A DNA stretch of 64,000 nt from Sapria himalayana. Lineage: Eukaryota > Streptophyta > Magnoliopsida > Malpighiales > Rafflesiaceae. The translations under genes and the position numbers were made by a program. Position 1 is the stretch's first letter. Each line of letters starts with the position of its first letter. Shown here piece after piece: positions 34,949 through 47,700 of the stretch. The notes below the pieces were generated by a model. It did no database searches, was not told where the DNA came from, and saw nothing but the letters and a program-made list of their open reading frames with translations. The stretch spans positions 744,001 to 808,000 of the forward strand of contig JAREIK010017918.1 of assembly GCA_029783825.1 (NCBI GenBank). The letters are read 5' to 3'.

Positions 34949-37345
34949 GATATACTAAATACCAAATAATACTAACTATTTGGTATTATTTTCATGAAAT
35001 ATTTTATATTAAAGATGAGTTTATTTATAATAATTTCATAAAAGCTTAGGATTATAATAAATAATTATGAAATTAAGAGTTTTTAGTATTAAATATGGGG
35101 CTTAGTAGAGTTGGTGACTAGAAGGAAAATAAAAAATCATACAAGTCATAGAATCTGACATGATACGACTTAATTACAAATTTAAGAACTTATAAATTAG
35201 TTTCAGCATTCATTATTGAATAAAATTTTATACATATAGCCAAGAAAATCTTCATATATCATGACTCTACCACATTGTTGACATAATTATTTCACTGTGA
35301 AATATATTCTTTTGACTGTAATAATTTATTGGAGTTGCAGCCAAACAAACCCAAAATAACATTATGATTGCGATATTAATTTTATGTCGCAACAACCAAG
35401 TATCTCAATGATGTTAAAAACCATGACAACCTCTAGATGTCATGACTTTTCTTTTACCGAACCACATAATACCCAATCTAAAGCTATGATGTTGATCTAA
35501 CATTATAATTTTTAGCTACAAAACATAACAAAACCAAATTTGAGCCGTGGCTAACACAATCGCTACGACTCTTAGCTCAAGAGAAACAAGAAATATGAAC
35601 ATTCTTCAATGCCACAACTTTGAGTTACAAAAACAAATGGTACAAGCCATGAGTTTTTGTTACATAACCAAAAGGCTAAATCTATGACTTTTATTCAACA
35701 TCGCGACTTCTAATTAAAAACCCCTCACTAAATGCTCACATATAAAGGAAAAACCCTAAGAAACCAATAGAAGATCCATAGATGTGTAAGGAAGACGACC
35801 CAAAAAGATCTATAACTCTATTTCAGGGCAATCTAAGAGCAACAATAATGATACAATACACAAACATAAACTCTAATAAGTGAACCTGTATTTTGATCAT
35901 CTCATAGAGGAAAATGAAAGTGAAATTGAACAAAATTTGAAGAATTTAAGTTTCAAAGCCTAGATTCTCCAGGGTACTGAAATTGGGCACCCATACTCGT
36001 ACGAAATGAGGGGATTTTGATTATGTTGGAACTAAGATTTTGATTAAAGATAAAAATAATTGAAACTATGATTTTAATTATTAGTAGGTTCTTGCATGAT
36101 TGTAGTAAATAGTTACAATACCTAAAATTGGGCACCCAGTAACCAATCATGCTAAAAGAAGAATTTATAGATGATATAATAATTTTATTGTGATGGATAT
36201 TATAATTAATTTTGTAATATGATATTTTATTATAATATTGTTTGATTATAGATAATTTAGTAATTAAATATAATTGAAACTAAAATTTTGATTATTAATA
36301 GATTTGTGTATGATTAGAGTTGTAGATGGTGATAAATAAACTCTGAAAGATACTCATATATATAGTAGAAAGGAATAAATATCTCTTCCAACCATAATAT
36401 GTGAGACAAACTCATATACTAAAACCTAAAATTAAGAAATTATTAATAATTATGAGTATAATGCTTATAAAGTCAAAAACATAAATACTTTTATAGGTCA
36501 CTCCATTATATATGTCAATAAAAACTAAGCCTAAATTGATGTCGATGATAAATAAAATATTCTCTTAAGGATCTCATTTTTAGTGTGAAAATTATCTGTT
36601 ATAGTAAGAGATGATGACAAGTAAGTCATACGACATGCATGAACAAAAATGATTCATATGATAATAACAATCCTACGAGTAACATTCGATTATATGGTTG
36701 TCACTGAAAAAATATGAAAGAAAGTATATATTAATTATCTGAGTATGATACTAATAAAGCTGGAAATACAAATACTTGTATTACCACATCAATTCTCATT
36801 GAGAAAAATATTATTGGTCAAAGAATAATAATACATATTCGAAATAACCATTAAGGACAATTAATAATTTATCTAAAAGATGAAGACTTGTAATTCCGAG
36901 GAAAGATGATGAATTATTTTGATGATAAAATATTAAGTGCACAGCTACAAAAAAATCATCATTAAAAAGAGTTCAATAGTTGATACTCTTGTATCCCAAT
37001 AGAATAAAAGGTCATTTTACAATTATCTAACATTCGATCTATGACTAATCATATAGAAAAAATTTTATAAATTTCATCACAAATAAAAATATGAATCTAT
37101 AGAATCTAAGATTTATAACATAAATCTTATTCATCATGCCTACTAGAGCAACTGTTAATTATCATTGACTAGTTTAGCACGCATGTGTAATCCTTATGGA
37201 ATTAATATTTAGATAAAATATTTATTTTATTACTTGTATGACTCATATATTTATAAAATAATATTAGACAAGAAATTCTCACCCAACCAATTTTTTAGAT
37301 GCATCTAACCATAAAATTAGTAATGTAGCAAAGTTACAATAATAT
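34949..37345 (+). repeat. right long direct repeat (candidate LTR), about 2.4 kb
   Basis: This is the direct-orientation partner of 24279-31870. It carries the empty version of the Copia target (CCTACGAGTAACATTCGATT at about 36673), which shows the Copia inserted after the two repeats were formed. It lacks the 440-bp and 235-bp internal duplications of the left copy. Weak points for the LTR reading: no clear polypurine tract before 34949, and no secure short target duplication outside the pair. Confidence 0.6.
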
Positions 37346-38080
37346 TCCATAATGGTGGTTAGTTGTGTAGTGTGTTGTGGTGGTACTGTGGTGGTGGAAT
37401 AGTATTGTAGTGGTGCACACACACATATTTTAAGTTTTTTTGTGCCTCTTATCAAGGAAGATGACAGTAATTAATATGAAAGTACAATAGATAACTATGT
37501 AGAAGTTGAATGTTCCCACTTATTTGTTGTGGGTCACTTCAATGATGATTTGATTCTTGAATTAATAATATATGAGATGAGATACTTATCAGATGAGTTA
37601 CCTAAGATTAAGTGAGATGATTGCCTAGTGATATATGCATAATCACTGGTTCATTTGTGATAGCCAACTAACTGATTAGGATGAGCCTACTAATATGTGG
37701 CTTGGACACAATTGTGTGACAAAATTGATTAGGTAATACCCATGTTGACATATTTGACTGTGTTGAGGAGATTAAGTGACCAGATTCATAGTATCATATA
37801 CTTATATTTGTTGGAGAAGAGATGTATCATTTTATGAACACAAATTCTTAGTGAAAAGATATTTTGAGTTTTTTTCAAAGATTTGACAAAGGGTGATTCA
37901 AACATCGACAAATATATATAGATCTAGCAGAGTTAAGTTTTTTGATCAGACTACTATAATGACTTTATCACATAATAACAATAGATCTCATATCATCTTA
38001 GACAATTTGGGATAGGTGGACTCATATCATTTTTACTATTATAAAATATCAAAATTATTATTATTATTATATAATAAGAT
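37346..38080. other. intron sequence with GTGGTG leader end, otherwise unidentified
   Basis: 37346-37430 is the GTGGTGG-rich leader-like sequence. The rest has moderate GC and may be LTR-derived (TTGTGGGTCACTTCAATGAT), but I cannot assign it. Confidence 0.35.
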
Positions 38081-38805
38081 AGAGCAGTAACCGATATCTA
38101 AGTATCGAGACAACTCACTCTTAATTGATAGTCTACCCCATAGTTCCCTCATTGCTAACTGAATAGAAAAATTATTGTCTCCGAATACGATATCCATATC
38201 TATACTCAAAGCTTAACTACAACTACTATTATACCTAATATCATAGTATGTAAATAACTCAGTCAACTTTTTATGAATAAAAATTTTTCAATATGGTGTT
38301 CTTGGTTTATGCACGAGGATATGTATGTCAAAATATTCTTTATCCTTTCACCTTAACTCTAGGATCCATATAAACAATCAGACAATAAAGAGATGAAATA
38401 ATAAATTAATACTTTAAGTATTTAGTTTTCATCTCAACAACCATGTCACTCAATGTTTAGTCATCTCTAAACTTCCTAAAAATATCACTAATATTACATA
38501 TGCACATGTGTACAATGTAAGTGATGAGAATATAAACTGACAAATATATATTCATCGTGTCATAAAAAAATTTTAAGAATTTCATAAATAAAATTCTTAT
38601 ATCACAGTCAGTGTCACATCATTAACCTAAATATGTAATTATTAATGTAGTCGGATATCATGTGTTCATATTCAATATATGATTTCAACATCAGGTAAGT
38701 ATAATTTCAATGATATCTTACATCTATTTGAAATTTCTTCTACTTTAGACCCGCACACAAATAAAGACAACCAAACTTCTGTTATCTGCTAGGCATAGAG
38801 GCGTC
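38081..38805 (-). pseudogene. hAT transposase fragment (same family as 44781-48428)
   Basis: Nucleotide text aligns by eye with about 45896-46610. Examples are GATATCTAAGTATCGAGACA (38093) with GTATCTAAGTACCGAGACAG; the SVYMPxT/CNISSMF region (38455-38540); and GTAGTCGGATATCATGTGTT (38647) with 46473. Minus-strand frames have many stops. Neither terminus is preserved. Confidence 0.8.
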
Positions 38806-38829
38806 GAATGAGTCGAGCAACCTATGCAT

Positions 38830-40240
38830 ACAAAAAAGAGGCCAATGAGAGAGTTGATATACTATTTTGTAGATTGATGTATAATGCCGCGATTTCATTT
38901 AATGCAGTAAACTATACTAGTTTCCAATCAATGCTTGAAGCAATTTTAGATACGTTAAAAAAATTACTAATGTACTGGATCTCATAAGAACTCCAAAATT
39001 AAATGTGTTTAGTCACGATCACTAATGAGATGATTGACTAATGTAAAAATTTATTATATGCATATATCCTAGAGTTGATAATGAGAGAATGAGAGAGTAA
39101 AAAAATATAAAAAAAAAACAATGCCCAAGGCAATTGGACAATATGGTATGGCTACAAGGGATCAAATTTTTATGATGTAAAGATTACTAATCTCGAGAAA
39201 GAATTGACTCTTACAAATGATTCAATGAAAGACTATTTCATAGAATGAATGAAAAATAGATATTCAATTATGTCAGATGGATGGATTGATAGGAAAAAAA
39301 AAACTTTGATGAATTTTTTGGGAAATTCTTCTTAAAAGGATAATGTTTATGAAATCTATTGATACTTCTTCTATGATCAAGATGAAAAAAAATTATTTGA
39401 ATTACTTGACAGTTAGGTAGAGGAAGTTGGTAAAACCAATATTATTTAAGTGATAACAAATAATGTCTCAAACTATGTGAAGACGAATATTTATAATTTA
39501 ATTTAAAATTTTCATTTACTTATGTACATTAGTGATTACATCAATCATCTAATTATTATGTGTTTAAATTATGTAGTGAGTTTGTTGGAAAAGAAAAGAC
39601 CACATTTATATTGAACACCAAGTGGCGCACATCATCTTTACTTGATATTAGAAGATATTAGGAAACTACCACATATCAAGAAGACAATAGAGATGGTCAT
39701 ATCCATAAGCAATTACATCTATAATAGAATGAGTTTGCTGAATATGATGAGGCAATTTACTGAGTAAAAAGAATTATTGAACAGAAAAAAGAAGACTCAG
39801 TTTGCAATGACTTTTATCACTTTATCATGGATCAATGAACAAAAAAACAGCATGAGAAAAATGATTACTAGTTCAAATTGAACAGAAAATAATTACACAA
39901 ACGAGCAAAAAAAATATAGCTAATATAATTTTCATGTATTCTTTTTGAAATATTATAATATTTTGTTTGAAGGTGTCGAGCCTTCTTGTACGTGAGCTTC
40001 GTTTGGTGGATAATGAAAATAGGCCTTCTATGTGCTACATTTATGCAACAGTAAAAAAAGTGAAAAAAATCATTATCAAAAACTTTAATAGGAATTAAGA
40101 GAAATATAAGAATATCATTAAAATCATTGATAGGAAATGAGATTCAACTTCATCAGCCTCTACATTTAACTAAGTATTTTTTGAACCCACGATTCTATTA
40201 TAATACAAAAGAACTAGGAATAGACCTAGATTAAATCTTT
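38830..40240 (+). pseudogene. second hAT type (DUF659) transposase remnant
   Basis: The plus-strand protein in broken frames reads ISFNAVNYTSFQSMLEAI (38893-38945), RYSIMSDGWIDRKKKTLMNF (39262-39320), LFELLDS*VEEVGKTNII, HQVAHIIFT with LEDI-like text (39620-39670), KELLNRKKKTQFAMTFITLS (39770-39830), and LVDNENRPSMCYIYATVKK and a KIIDRKWD-type end (40000-40200). This is the order of plant DUF659/hATC transposases (NAV-xPSF, SIMxDGWTDRK, RFATxFITL, GYIYEAMD, IIDxRWD). At least ten stops or shifts are present. Confidence 0.8.
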
Positions 40241-40659
40241 GAAGATATATGTAGTTGCATGTCAAGATTGATGAAAAATAGAGATGAACAAAATACAATT
40301 ATATCACAATTAGACTTGCACATACATACTAGAGACCTTTTGGTAATGAGTTTGTCATTAGAACAAGAAAGATTAAATCTCTAGGTTAGTTCTTTAGTTT
40401 GTTAATTAGTATATTGAAATTATTATATATATTTGGTTAAACTAGATAAAATATTCAGCCAATAATTTATTTATATTAATTACAGTTGAATGATAGGGTA
40501 TGTTTGGATCAAGTACTAGAGGTTTACAAAAATTTATATTAAAAGTTCTCAACCTCATGTAGTACCGAATTATGAAAGGAACTGAAGTATCTTTGAGAAT
40601 GTAAGTTATTAAAACAATTACACACAATTTAATTTGTCTTTAGACTCTTTATAAACAAA
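40241..40659. other. AT-rich intron sequence, no feature
   Basis: No gene was recognised. A 61-codon minus frame here has no recognisable motif. Confidence 0.4.
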
Positions 40660-40713
40660 TAAATAAAAATAAAAATAAAAATAAAAATAAAAATAAAAAT
40701 AAAAATAAAAAAT

Positions 40714-40744
<31 letters not shown>

Positions 40745-43700
40745 GTGAAGAGTGAAGAGTGAAGAGTGAAGAGTGAAGAGTGAAGAGTGAAGAGTGAAGA
40801 GTGAAGAGTGAAGAGTGAAGAGTGAAGAGTGAAGAGTGAAGAGTGAAGAGTGAAGAGTGAAGAGTGAAGAGTGAAGAGTGAAGAGTGAAGAGTGAAGAGT
40901 GAAGAGTGAAGAGTGAAGAGTGAAGAGTGAAGAGTGAAGAGTGAAGAGTGAAGAGTGAAGAGTGAAGAGTGAAGAGTGAAGAGTGAAGAGTGAAGAGTGA
41001 AGAGTGAAGAGTGAAGAGTGAAGAGTGAAGAGTGAAGAGTGAAGAGTGAAGAGTGAAGAGAGAGTGAAGAGTGAAGAGTGAAGAGTGAAGAGTGAAGAGT
41101 GAAGAGTGAAGAGTGATAGTAAGAGTGAAGAGTGAAGAGTGAGAGAGTGAAGAGTGAGAGTGAAGAGTGAGAGTGAAGAGTGAAGAGTGAAGAGTGAAGA
41201 GTGAAGAGTGAAGAGTGAAGAGTGAAGAGTGAAGAGTGAAGAGTGAAGAGTGAAGAGTGAAGAGTGAAGAGTGAAGAGGAAGAGTGAGAGTGAAGAGTGA
41301 AGAGTGAAGAGTGAAGAGTGAAGAGTGAAGAGTGAAGAGTGAAGAGTGAAGAGTGAAGAGTGAAGAGTGAAGAGGAGAGGAAGAGTGAAGAGTGAAGAGT
41401 GAAGAGTGAAGAGTGAAAGAGATGAAGAGTGAAGAGTGAAGAGTGAAGAGTGAAGAGTGAAGAGTGAAGAGTGAAGAGTGAAGAGTGAAGAGTGAAGAGT
41501 GAAGAGTGAAGAGTGAAGAGGAGAGTGAAGAGTGAAGAGTGAAGAGTGAAGAGTGAAGAGTGAAGAGTGAAGAGTGAAGAGTGAAGAGTGAAGAGTGAAG
41601 AGTGAAGAGTGAAGAGTGGAAGAGTGAAGAGTGAAGAGTGAAGAGTGAAGAGTGAAGAGTGAAGGAAGTGAAGAGTGAAGAGTGAAGAGTGAAGAGTGAA
41701 GGAGTGAAGAGTGAAGAGTGAAGAGTGAGAGGAAGAGGAAGAGTGAAGAGTTGAAGAGTGTGAAGAGTGAAGAGTGAAGAGTGAAGAGTGAAGAGTGAAG
41801 AGTGAAGAGTGAAGAGGAAGAGTGAAGAGTGAAGAGTGAAGAGTGAAGAGTGAAGAGTGAAGATTGAAGAGTGAAGAGTGGAAGAGTGAAGACGTGAAGA
41901 GTGAAGAGTGAAGAGTGAAGAGTGAAGAGTGAAGAGTGAAGAGTGAAGAGTGAAGAGTGAAAGAGTAGTGAAGAGTGAGAGTGAAGAGTGAAGAGTGAAG
42001 GATAGAAGAGTGAAGAGTGAAGATGTGAAGAGTGAAGAGTGAAGAGTGAAGAGTGAAGAGTGAAGAGTGAAGAGTGAAGAGTGAAGAGTGAAGAGTGAAG
42101 AGTGAAGAGTGAAGAGTGAGAGTGAGAGTGAAGAAGTGAAGAGTGAAGAGTGAAGAGTGAAGAGTGAAGAGTGAAAGAGTGAAGAGTGAAAGATGAAGAG
42201 TGAAGAGTGAAGAGTGGAAGAGTGAAGAGTGAAGAGTGAAGAGTGAAGGAGTGAAGAGGTGAAGAGTGAAGAGTGAAGAGTGAAGAGTGAAAGTGAGATT
42301 GAAGAGTGAAAGGGAAAGTGAAGAGTGAAATGTGGAAGAGTGAAGAGTGAAGAGTGGAAGATGAAGAGTGAAGAGTGAAGAGTGAAGAGTGAAGAGTGAA
42401 GAGTGACGAGTGAAGAGTGAGAGTGAAGTGAAGAGTGAAGAGTGAAGAGTGACAGGAGTGAAGAGTGAAGAGTGAAGAGTGGAAGAGTGAAGAGTGAAGA
42501 GTGATGAGAGTGAAGAGTGAAGAGTGAAGAGTGAAGAGTAGAAGAGTGAAGAGTGAAGAGTGACGAGTGAAGAGTGAAGAGGAGATTGAAGAGTGAAGAG
42601 TGAAGAGTGAAGAGTGAAGAGTGAAGAGTGAAGATTGAAGATTGAAGATGAAGAGTGAAGATTGCAGAGTGAAGAGTGAAGAGTGAAGAGTGAAGAGTGA
42701 AGATGAAGAGTGAAGAGTGAAGAGTGAAGAGTGAAGAGTGAAGAGTGAAGAGTGAAGAGTGAAAGATGTGAAGAGTGAAGAGTGAAGAGTGAAGAGTGAA
42801 GAGTGGAAGAGTGAAGAGTGAAGAGTGAAGAGGAGAGTGAAGAGTGAAGAGTGAAGAGTGAAGAGTGAAGAGTGAAGAGGGAGTGAAGATGTGAAGAGTG
42901 AAGAGTGAAGAGTGAAGAGTGAAGAGTGAAGAGTGAAGAGTGAAGAGTGAAGAGTGAAGAGTGAAGAGTGAAGAGTGAAGAGTGAAGGGAAGAGTGAAGA
43001 TGTGCAGAGTGAAGAGTGAAGAGTGAAGAGTGAGAGTGAAGAGTGAAGTGAAGAGTGAAGAGTGAAGAGTGAAGAGGGAAGAGTGAAGAGTGAAGAGCGA
43101 AGAGTGAAGAGTGAAGAGTGAAGAGTGAAGAGTGAAGAGTGAAGAGTGAGAGTGAAGAGTGAGAGTGAGAGTGAAGAGTGAAGAGGAAGAGTGAAGATGT
43201 GAAGTGAAGAGTGAAAGAGTGAAGAGTGAAGAGTGAAGAGTGAAGAGTGAAGAGTGAAGAGTGAAGAGTGAAGAGGAAGAGTGAAGAGTGAAGAGGAGAG
43301 TGAAGAGTGAAGAGTGAAGAGTGAAGAGTGAAGAGTGAAGAGTGAAGAGTGAAGAGTGAAGAGTGAAGAGTGAAGAGTGAAGAGTGAAGAGTGAAGAGTG
43401 AAGAGGGAAGAGTGAAGAGTGAAGAGTGAAGAGTGAAGAGTGAAGAGTGAAGAGTGAAGAGTGAAGAGTGAAGAGTGAAGAGTGAAGAGTGAAGAGTGAA
43501 GAGTGAAGAGTGAAGAGTGAAGAGTGAAGAGTGAAGAGTGAAGAGTGAAGAGTGAAGAGTGAAGAGTGAAGAGTGAAGAGTGAAGAGGTGAAGAGTGAAG
43601 AGTGAAGAGTGAAGAGTGAAGAGTGAAGAGTGAGAGTGAAGAGTGAAGAGTGAAGAAGTGAAGAGTGAAGAGTGAAGAGTGAGAGTGAAGAGTGAGAGTG

Positions 43701-44543
43701 AAGAGTGAAGAGTGAAGAGTGAAGAGTGAAGAGTGAAGAGTGAAGAGTGAAGAAGAGTGAAGAGTGAAGAGTGAAGAGTGAAGAGTGAAGAGTGAAGAGT
43801 GAAGAGTGAAGAGTGAAGAGTGAAGAGTGAAGAGTGAAGAGTGAAGAGTGAAGAGTGAAGAGTGAAGAGTGAAGAGTGAAGAGTGAAGAGTGAAGAGTGA
43901 AGAGTGAAGAGTGAAGAGTGAAGAGTGAAGAGTGAAGAGTGAAGAGTGAAGAGTGAAGAGTGAAGAGTGAAGAGTGAAGAGTGAAGAGTGAAGAGTGAAG
44001 AGTGAAGAGTGAAGAGGAAGAGTGAAGGTGAAGAGTGAAGAGTGAAGAGTGAAGAGTGAAGAGTGAAGAGTGAAGAGTGAGAGTGAAGAGTGAAGAGTGA
44101 GAGTGAAGAGTGAAGAGTGAAGAGTGAGAGTGAAGAGTGAAGAGTGAAGAGTGAAGAGTGAAGAGTGAAGAGTGAAGAGTGAAGAGTGAAGAGTGAAGAG
44201 TGAAGAGTGAAGAAGAGTGAAGAGTGAGAGTGAAGAGTGAAGAGTGAAGAGTGAAGAGTGAAGAGTGAAGAGTGAAGAGTGAAGAGTGAAGAGTGAAGAG
44301 TGAAGAGTGAAGAGTGAAGAGTGAAGAGTGAAGAGTGAAGAGTGAAGAGTGAAGAGTGAAGAGTGAAGAGTGAAGAGTGAAGAGTGAAGAGTGAAGAGTG
44401 AAGAGTGAAGAGTGAAGAGTGAAGAGTGAAGAGTGAAAAGTGAAAAGTGAAAAGTGAAAAGTGAAAAGTGAAAAGTAAAAAGTAAAAAATAAAAAATAAA
44501 AAATAAAAATAAAAATAAAAATAAAAATAAAAATAAAAATAAA

Positions 44544-44574
<31 letters not shown>

Positions 44575-44625
44575 TAAAATAAATATAAATATAAATATAA
44601 ATATAAATATATATATATATATATT
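40660..44625. repeat. satellite array: (agtgaag)n, 7 bp, flanked by (aaaaat)n
   Basis: The core, about 40743-44480, is some 530 copies of the 7-bp unit AGTGAAG (ACTCTTC type on the transcribed strand). Many units are broken by 1-4-base indels, mainly between 41050 and 43200. The left edge (40660-40742) is AAAAAT/AAAAAAT. The right edge changes stepwise: TGAAGAG, then TGAAAAG (44437-44475), TAAAAAG, TAAAAAA, and a 6-bp AAAAAT run that ends in (ATAAAT)n and (TA)n at about 44625. It sits in the 32-kb intron. The 1,338-codon minus-strand frame over it is a consequence of the unit having no stop in any frame. Confidence 0.97.
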
Positions 44626-44780
44626 CGAGATTTAGGGAGCACCAAATAGATTATTTAGGTTTGCAATAATCGAGTGGGAGCGGCTACTTGCCATTGGGGA
44701 GCTCCCGTATCCCCAAATCTAGACATGAACCGACCCAAAATCAGGCTGACTTCGGGTGACGGATCATGTCGTGCTTGCCC
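44626..44780. other. left flank of the hAT, moderately GC-rich
   Basis: Short sequence between the satellite and the hAT. With 48429-48530 it may form an older, outer GC-rich element into which the hAT jumped, because 48515-48530 ends with CCCGTTTGACACTTGTA, another copy of the family terminus. A matching left terminus is not visible before 44773, perhaps lost to the satellite. Confidence 0.45.
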
Positions 44781-47700
44781 TAAAGGTGTCAAACGGGCCG
44801 GCCCAGCACGGCACGGCCCGTTTTTCACGTGCCCCGCCGTGCTACCGTGCCGTGCCCGGCACGGCACGGTATTTTAAAGTCGGGCACGGCGAGGCCGTGC
44901 CGTGCCGTGCCCGGCCCGCTCGGGCACGGTTGGCTTGGACCTGGTCTCCTGGACCGGCTCAACCGGGGTCCGGGTCCCGGGAGCCAACAGGCAACAGCCA
45001 AGCACGGGCACGGCCCGTGCTTGGCACTTGGCACTTTGACTTGGCAGATTATAAAAATTTTTTTTTTTTTTAATTTTTTTATTAAGTTTCTGTTTATCTT
45101 TATTTAAGTTTATGTAATAAATAAAAAATAAAATTTTTTGTAAAAAATATTACATTTAAAATTAAATGTAAGTAAAAAAAAAAAAAATTAGAAAATTTAT
45201 TTTTTTTTTCAATTAAGTTTAGCATATTTTAATATTATAATGTATTAATTAAATATTAAGATTTAAAGTTAATAGATTTTAAAATAATATTTAAATCTTA
45301 AATTAATAAATAAATACATTAAGTTAGTAAAAATTTTAATTAAAAAAAATTTAAACTACGCAAATAAAAATTACCATTCATGCTTTTGAAACCAATACTC
45401 CGAAAAAAAAGTATAAGTTTCAACTTCAACACAACGTATAATACAAAGTACAAACAAAGCGTATAAATAAAAAAAAAAAATATCGAAAAAAAAGAGCAGA
45501 TGAGCATCAATCGTCAAGCGGCATATAATGAGAATCATCAGCCGCAACATCAAGATCAGTATCATATGGGTCATCATCATCGGCAATCAGCTCCTCCGCC
45601 ATCGTAGTGGATGTGGATGCGACTGCAGTGTCTGTCATAGTCCCAGCTTCAGCACGATCACTGATGCTAAATCTCGATTCCTCCCAATCCTTCAAACATG
45701 CCAAAGCCTCAACCATATCTGGACGTAATCTCGATCTCCTATCCGAAATCACGTTCACTGCAACAGAAAAAGCAAACTCCGATGCTACGCTCGACACCGG
45801 AGGAGTCAGTAGATCCCGTGCCATCCTAGATAGCACGGGATAGGCGGACTCATATGATTTCCACCACTGTAATAAATCAAGATTCTTATTGTCAGAAGGT
45901 GATAGGATTGAGCAGTAATCGGTATCTAAGTACCGAGACAGCTCGCTCCTATGTGAAGGTCCACCCCTACGTTTCCCCCTCGCTAGGTTAATGGAATAAG
46001 CGTCATCTCCGAACAAGGTATCAGAGTTCGTACTCACAGTCTCAACACCACCACCACCATACCTAATATCGTAGTATGTATATAGGTCTGTCAACTTCTC
46101 GTAAATGAACCCTTCAGGTGGCTCTTCCAGGTTCATGCACGAGGAAATGAAAGTCAGGGTATTTTCAACCCCTTCCACCTTAGCCCTAGGGTCCATGCAT
46201 GCTGCGAGGCAATAAAGAGATGGAATGGTGGACCAGTACTTCAGGTACTTAGTCTCCATCTCTGCAACCATATGGCTGAGCGTCGGGTCCGCTCGATACA
46301 TCCTAAACATGCTACTAATGTTGCATATGCAACGGAGTGCAATGCAAGTGATGGGCATATAAACCGACGAACACATGTTCGTCGTGTCATAAAATATCTT
46401 CAGGAATTTCATAAATGAAATTCCTGAATCCCAGTCAATATCGTCAATAATAAGTTCGCCACTCTTACTATTGACGTAGTCGGATATCACGTGTTCGTAT
46501 CCAACACATGATTCCAACATCAGGTACGTGTAATTCCAACGATGTCTCACATCAGATTGAAATTTCTTCTTCTTAAGATTCGCAGACAAACAGAGATTAC
46601 CAAACTCTTGTAGTTTGCGAGGAGTGCGAATATACTTGAGTGCATTGCGTATATTTTCCAACGCGGGGGAACACACCTTCATACCCGCTTGAACTATCAG
46701 GTTAATAACATGACACATGCATCTGACATGAAATATCTCTCCTAAAGGTGCGTCTCTAATATTCCTAACAAATATATTGATCGCTACTCCATTATTCGCA
46801 GCATTATCGAAAGTGACACTAAAAATTTTATTTTGAATTTTATATTCCCTAAATATTTTCATCATACACTCAAAAATGGCCGGGCCATCATGAGGATGAA
46901 GAATCTCTGTGAATCCTAATATTTTTTTATTTATTGTCCAGTTTGAATCGACATAATGACTCGTGATACATGCATAAGAAGAATCATCGTGACATGTCCA
47001 TATATCGGACGTCACGGAGACCACTTCACTCAATGCCAAAAATTCCTTAATTATTTTTTGTTTTTCTAACTTATATATCTTTAGTATGTCACTCCTAGAT
47101 GTGGACCTAGGAATCCTACGATAGGATGGCTGAAAATAAGTCTGCATGATGCGCACTACCCTCGGATCTTTCGAAAATCTGATCAGAAGACCCATCAATG
47201 TGATGAGCCTGGCCATGCCGTCCCTACCCAACTCGCTGGAGTATACGAAGGGAGTAAACTTTGAGACTGAACTCGATCCAGTCTCAAAAAATGTAGTGCC
47301 AAGTTAGGTTTGCCTAGGATCTAACGGTCCATATTTTTTGGAGCATATTTCAGCATGCCTCTTTAGGTGCCCAGTCCCACATGTACTCTTGCATGTTAAA
47401 AGTCGCATACAATATTTGCACTGTGCCATTTCATGTTCCTCACCCCTAACATCTAATTGTGTTATTATTTTAAAATGTGTCCAAACTACAGAAGTCCTCC
47501 TTGTTTTTTGTTTTTTAGAACTTTGGGCTGAGATGACAGGAGAAACCAAAATTTCAGGAGCCACAGACGTTTGTGTAACACTAACATTTTTATTTTCCAA
47601 ATTTAAATTCGTGTTAGGTGAATTTGTCATTTTTTATTTTTCGTACTTTTTTCTAGAGAGAGAAGCTTTAGAGAGAGAAAATAAAAAAAAAGTAAATTAT

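Noticed and set aside
40629..44645. 1,338-codon minus-strand open frame of LHSSLFT repeats
   Set aside because: It is a consequence of the 7-bp satellite: 7 is not a multiple of 3, so three units encode seven residues, and no frame contains a stop. Indels do not break it because every frame is open. No start context, domain or flanking gene structure.
44655..45107. GC-rich open frames at the other end of the hAT
   Set aside because: Same reason: subterminal repeats of the element.
45371..45586. 71-codon minus frame at the 3' end of the hAT transposase
   Set aside because: Overlaps the transposase end in another frame; Met/Leu-rich shadow of the acidic tail.
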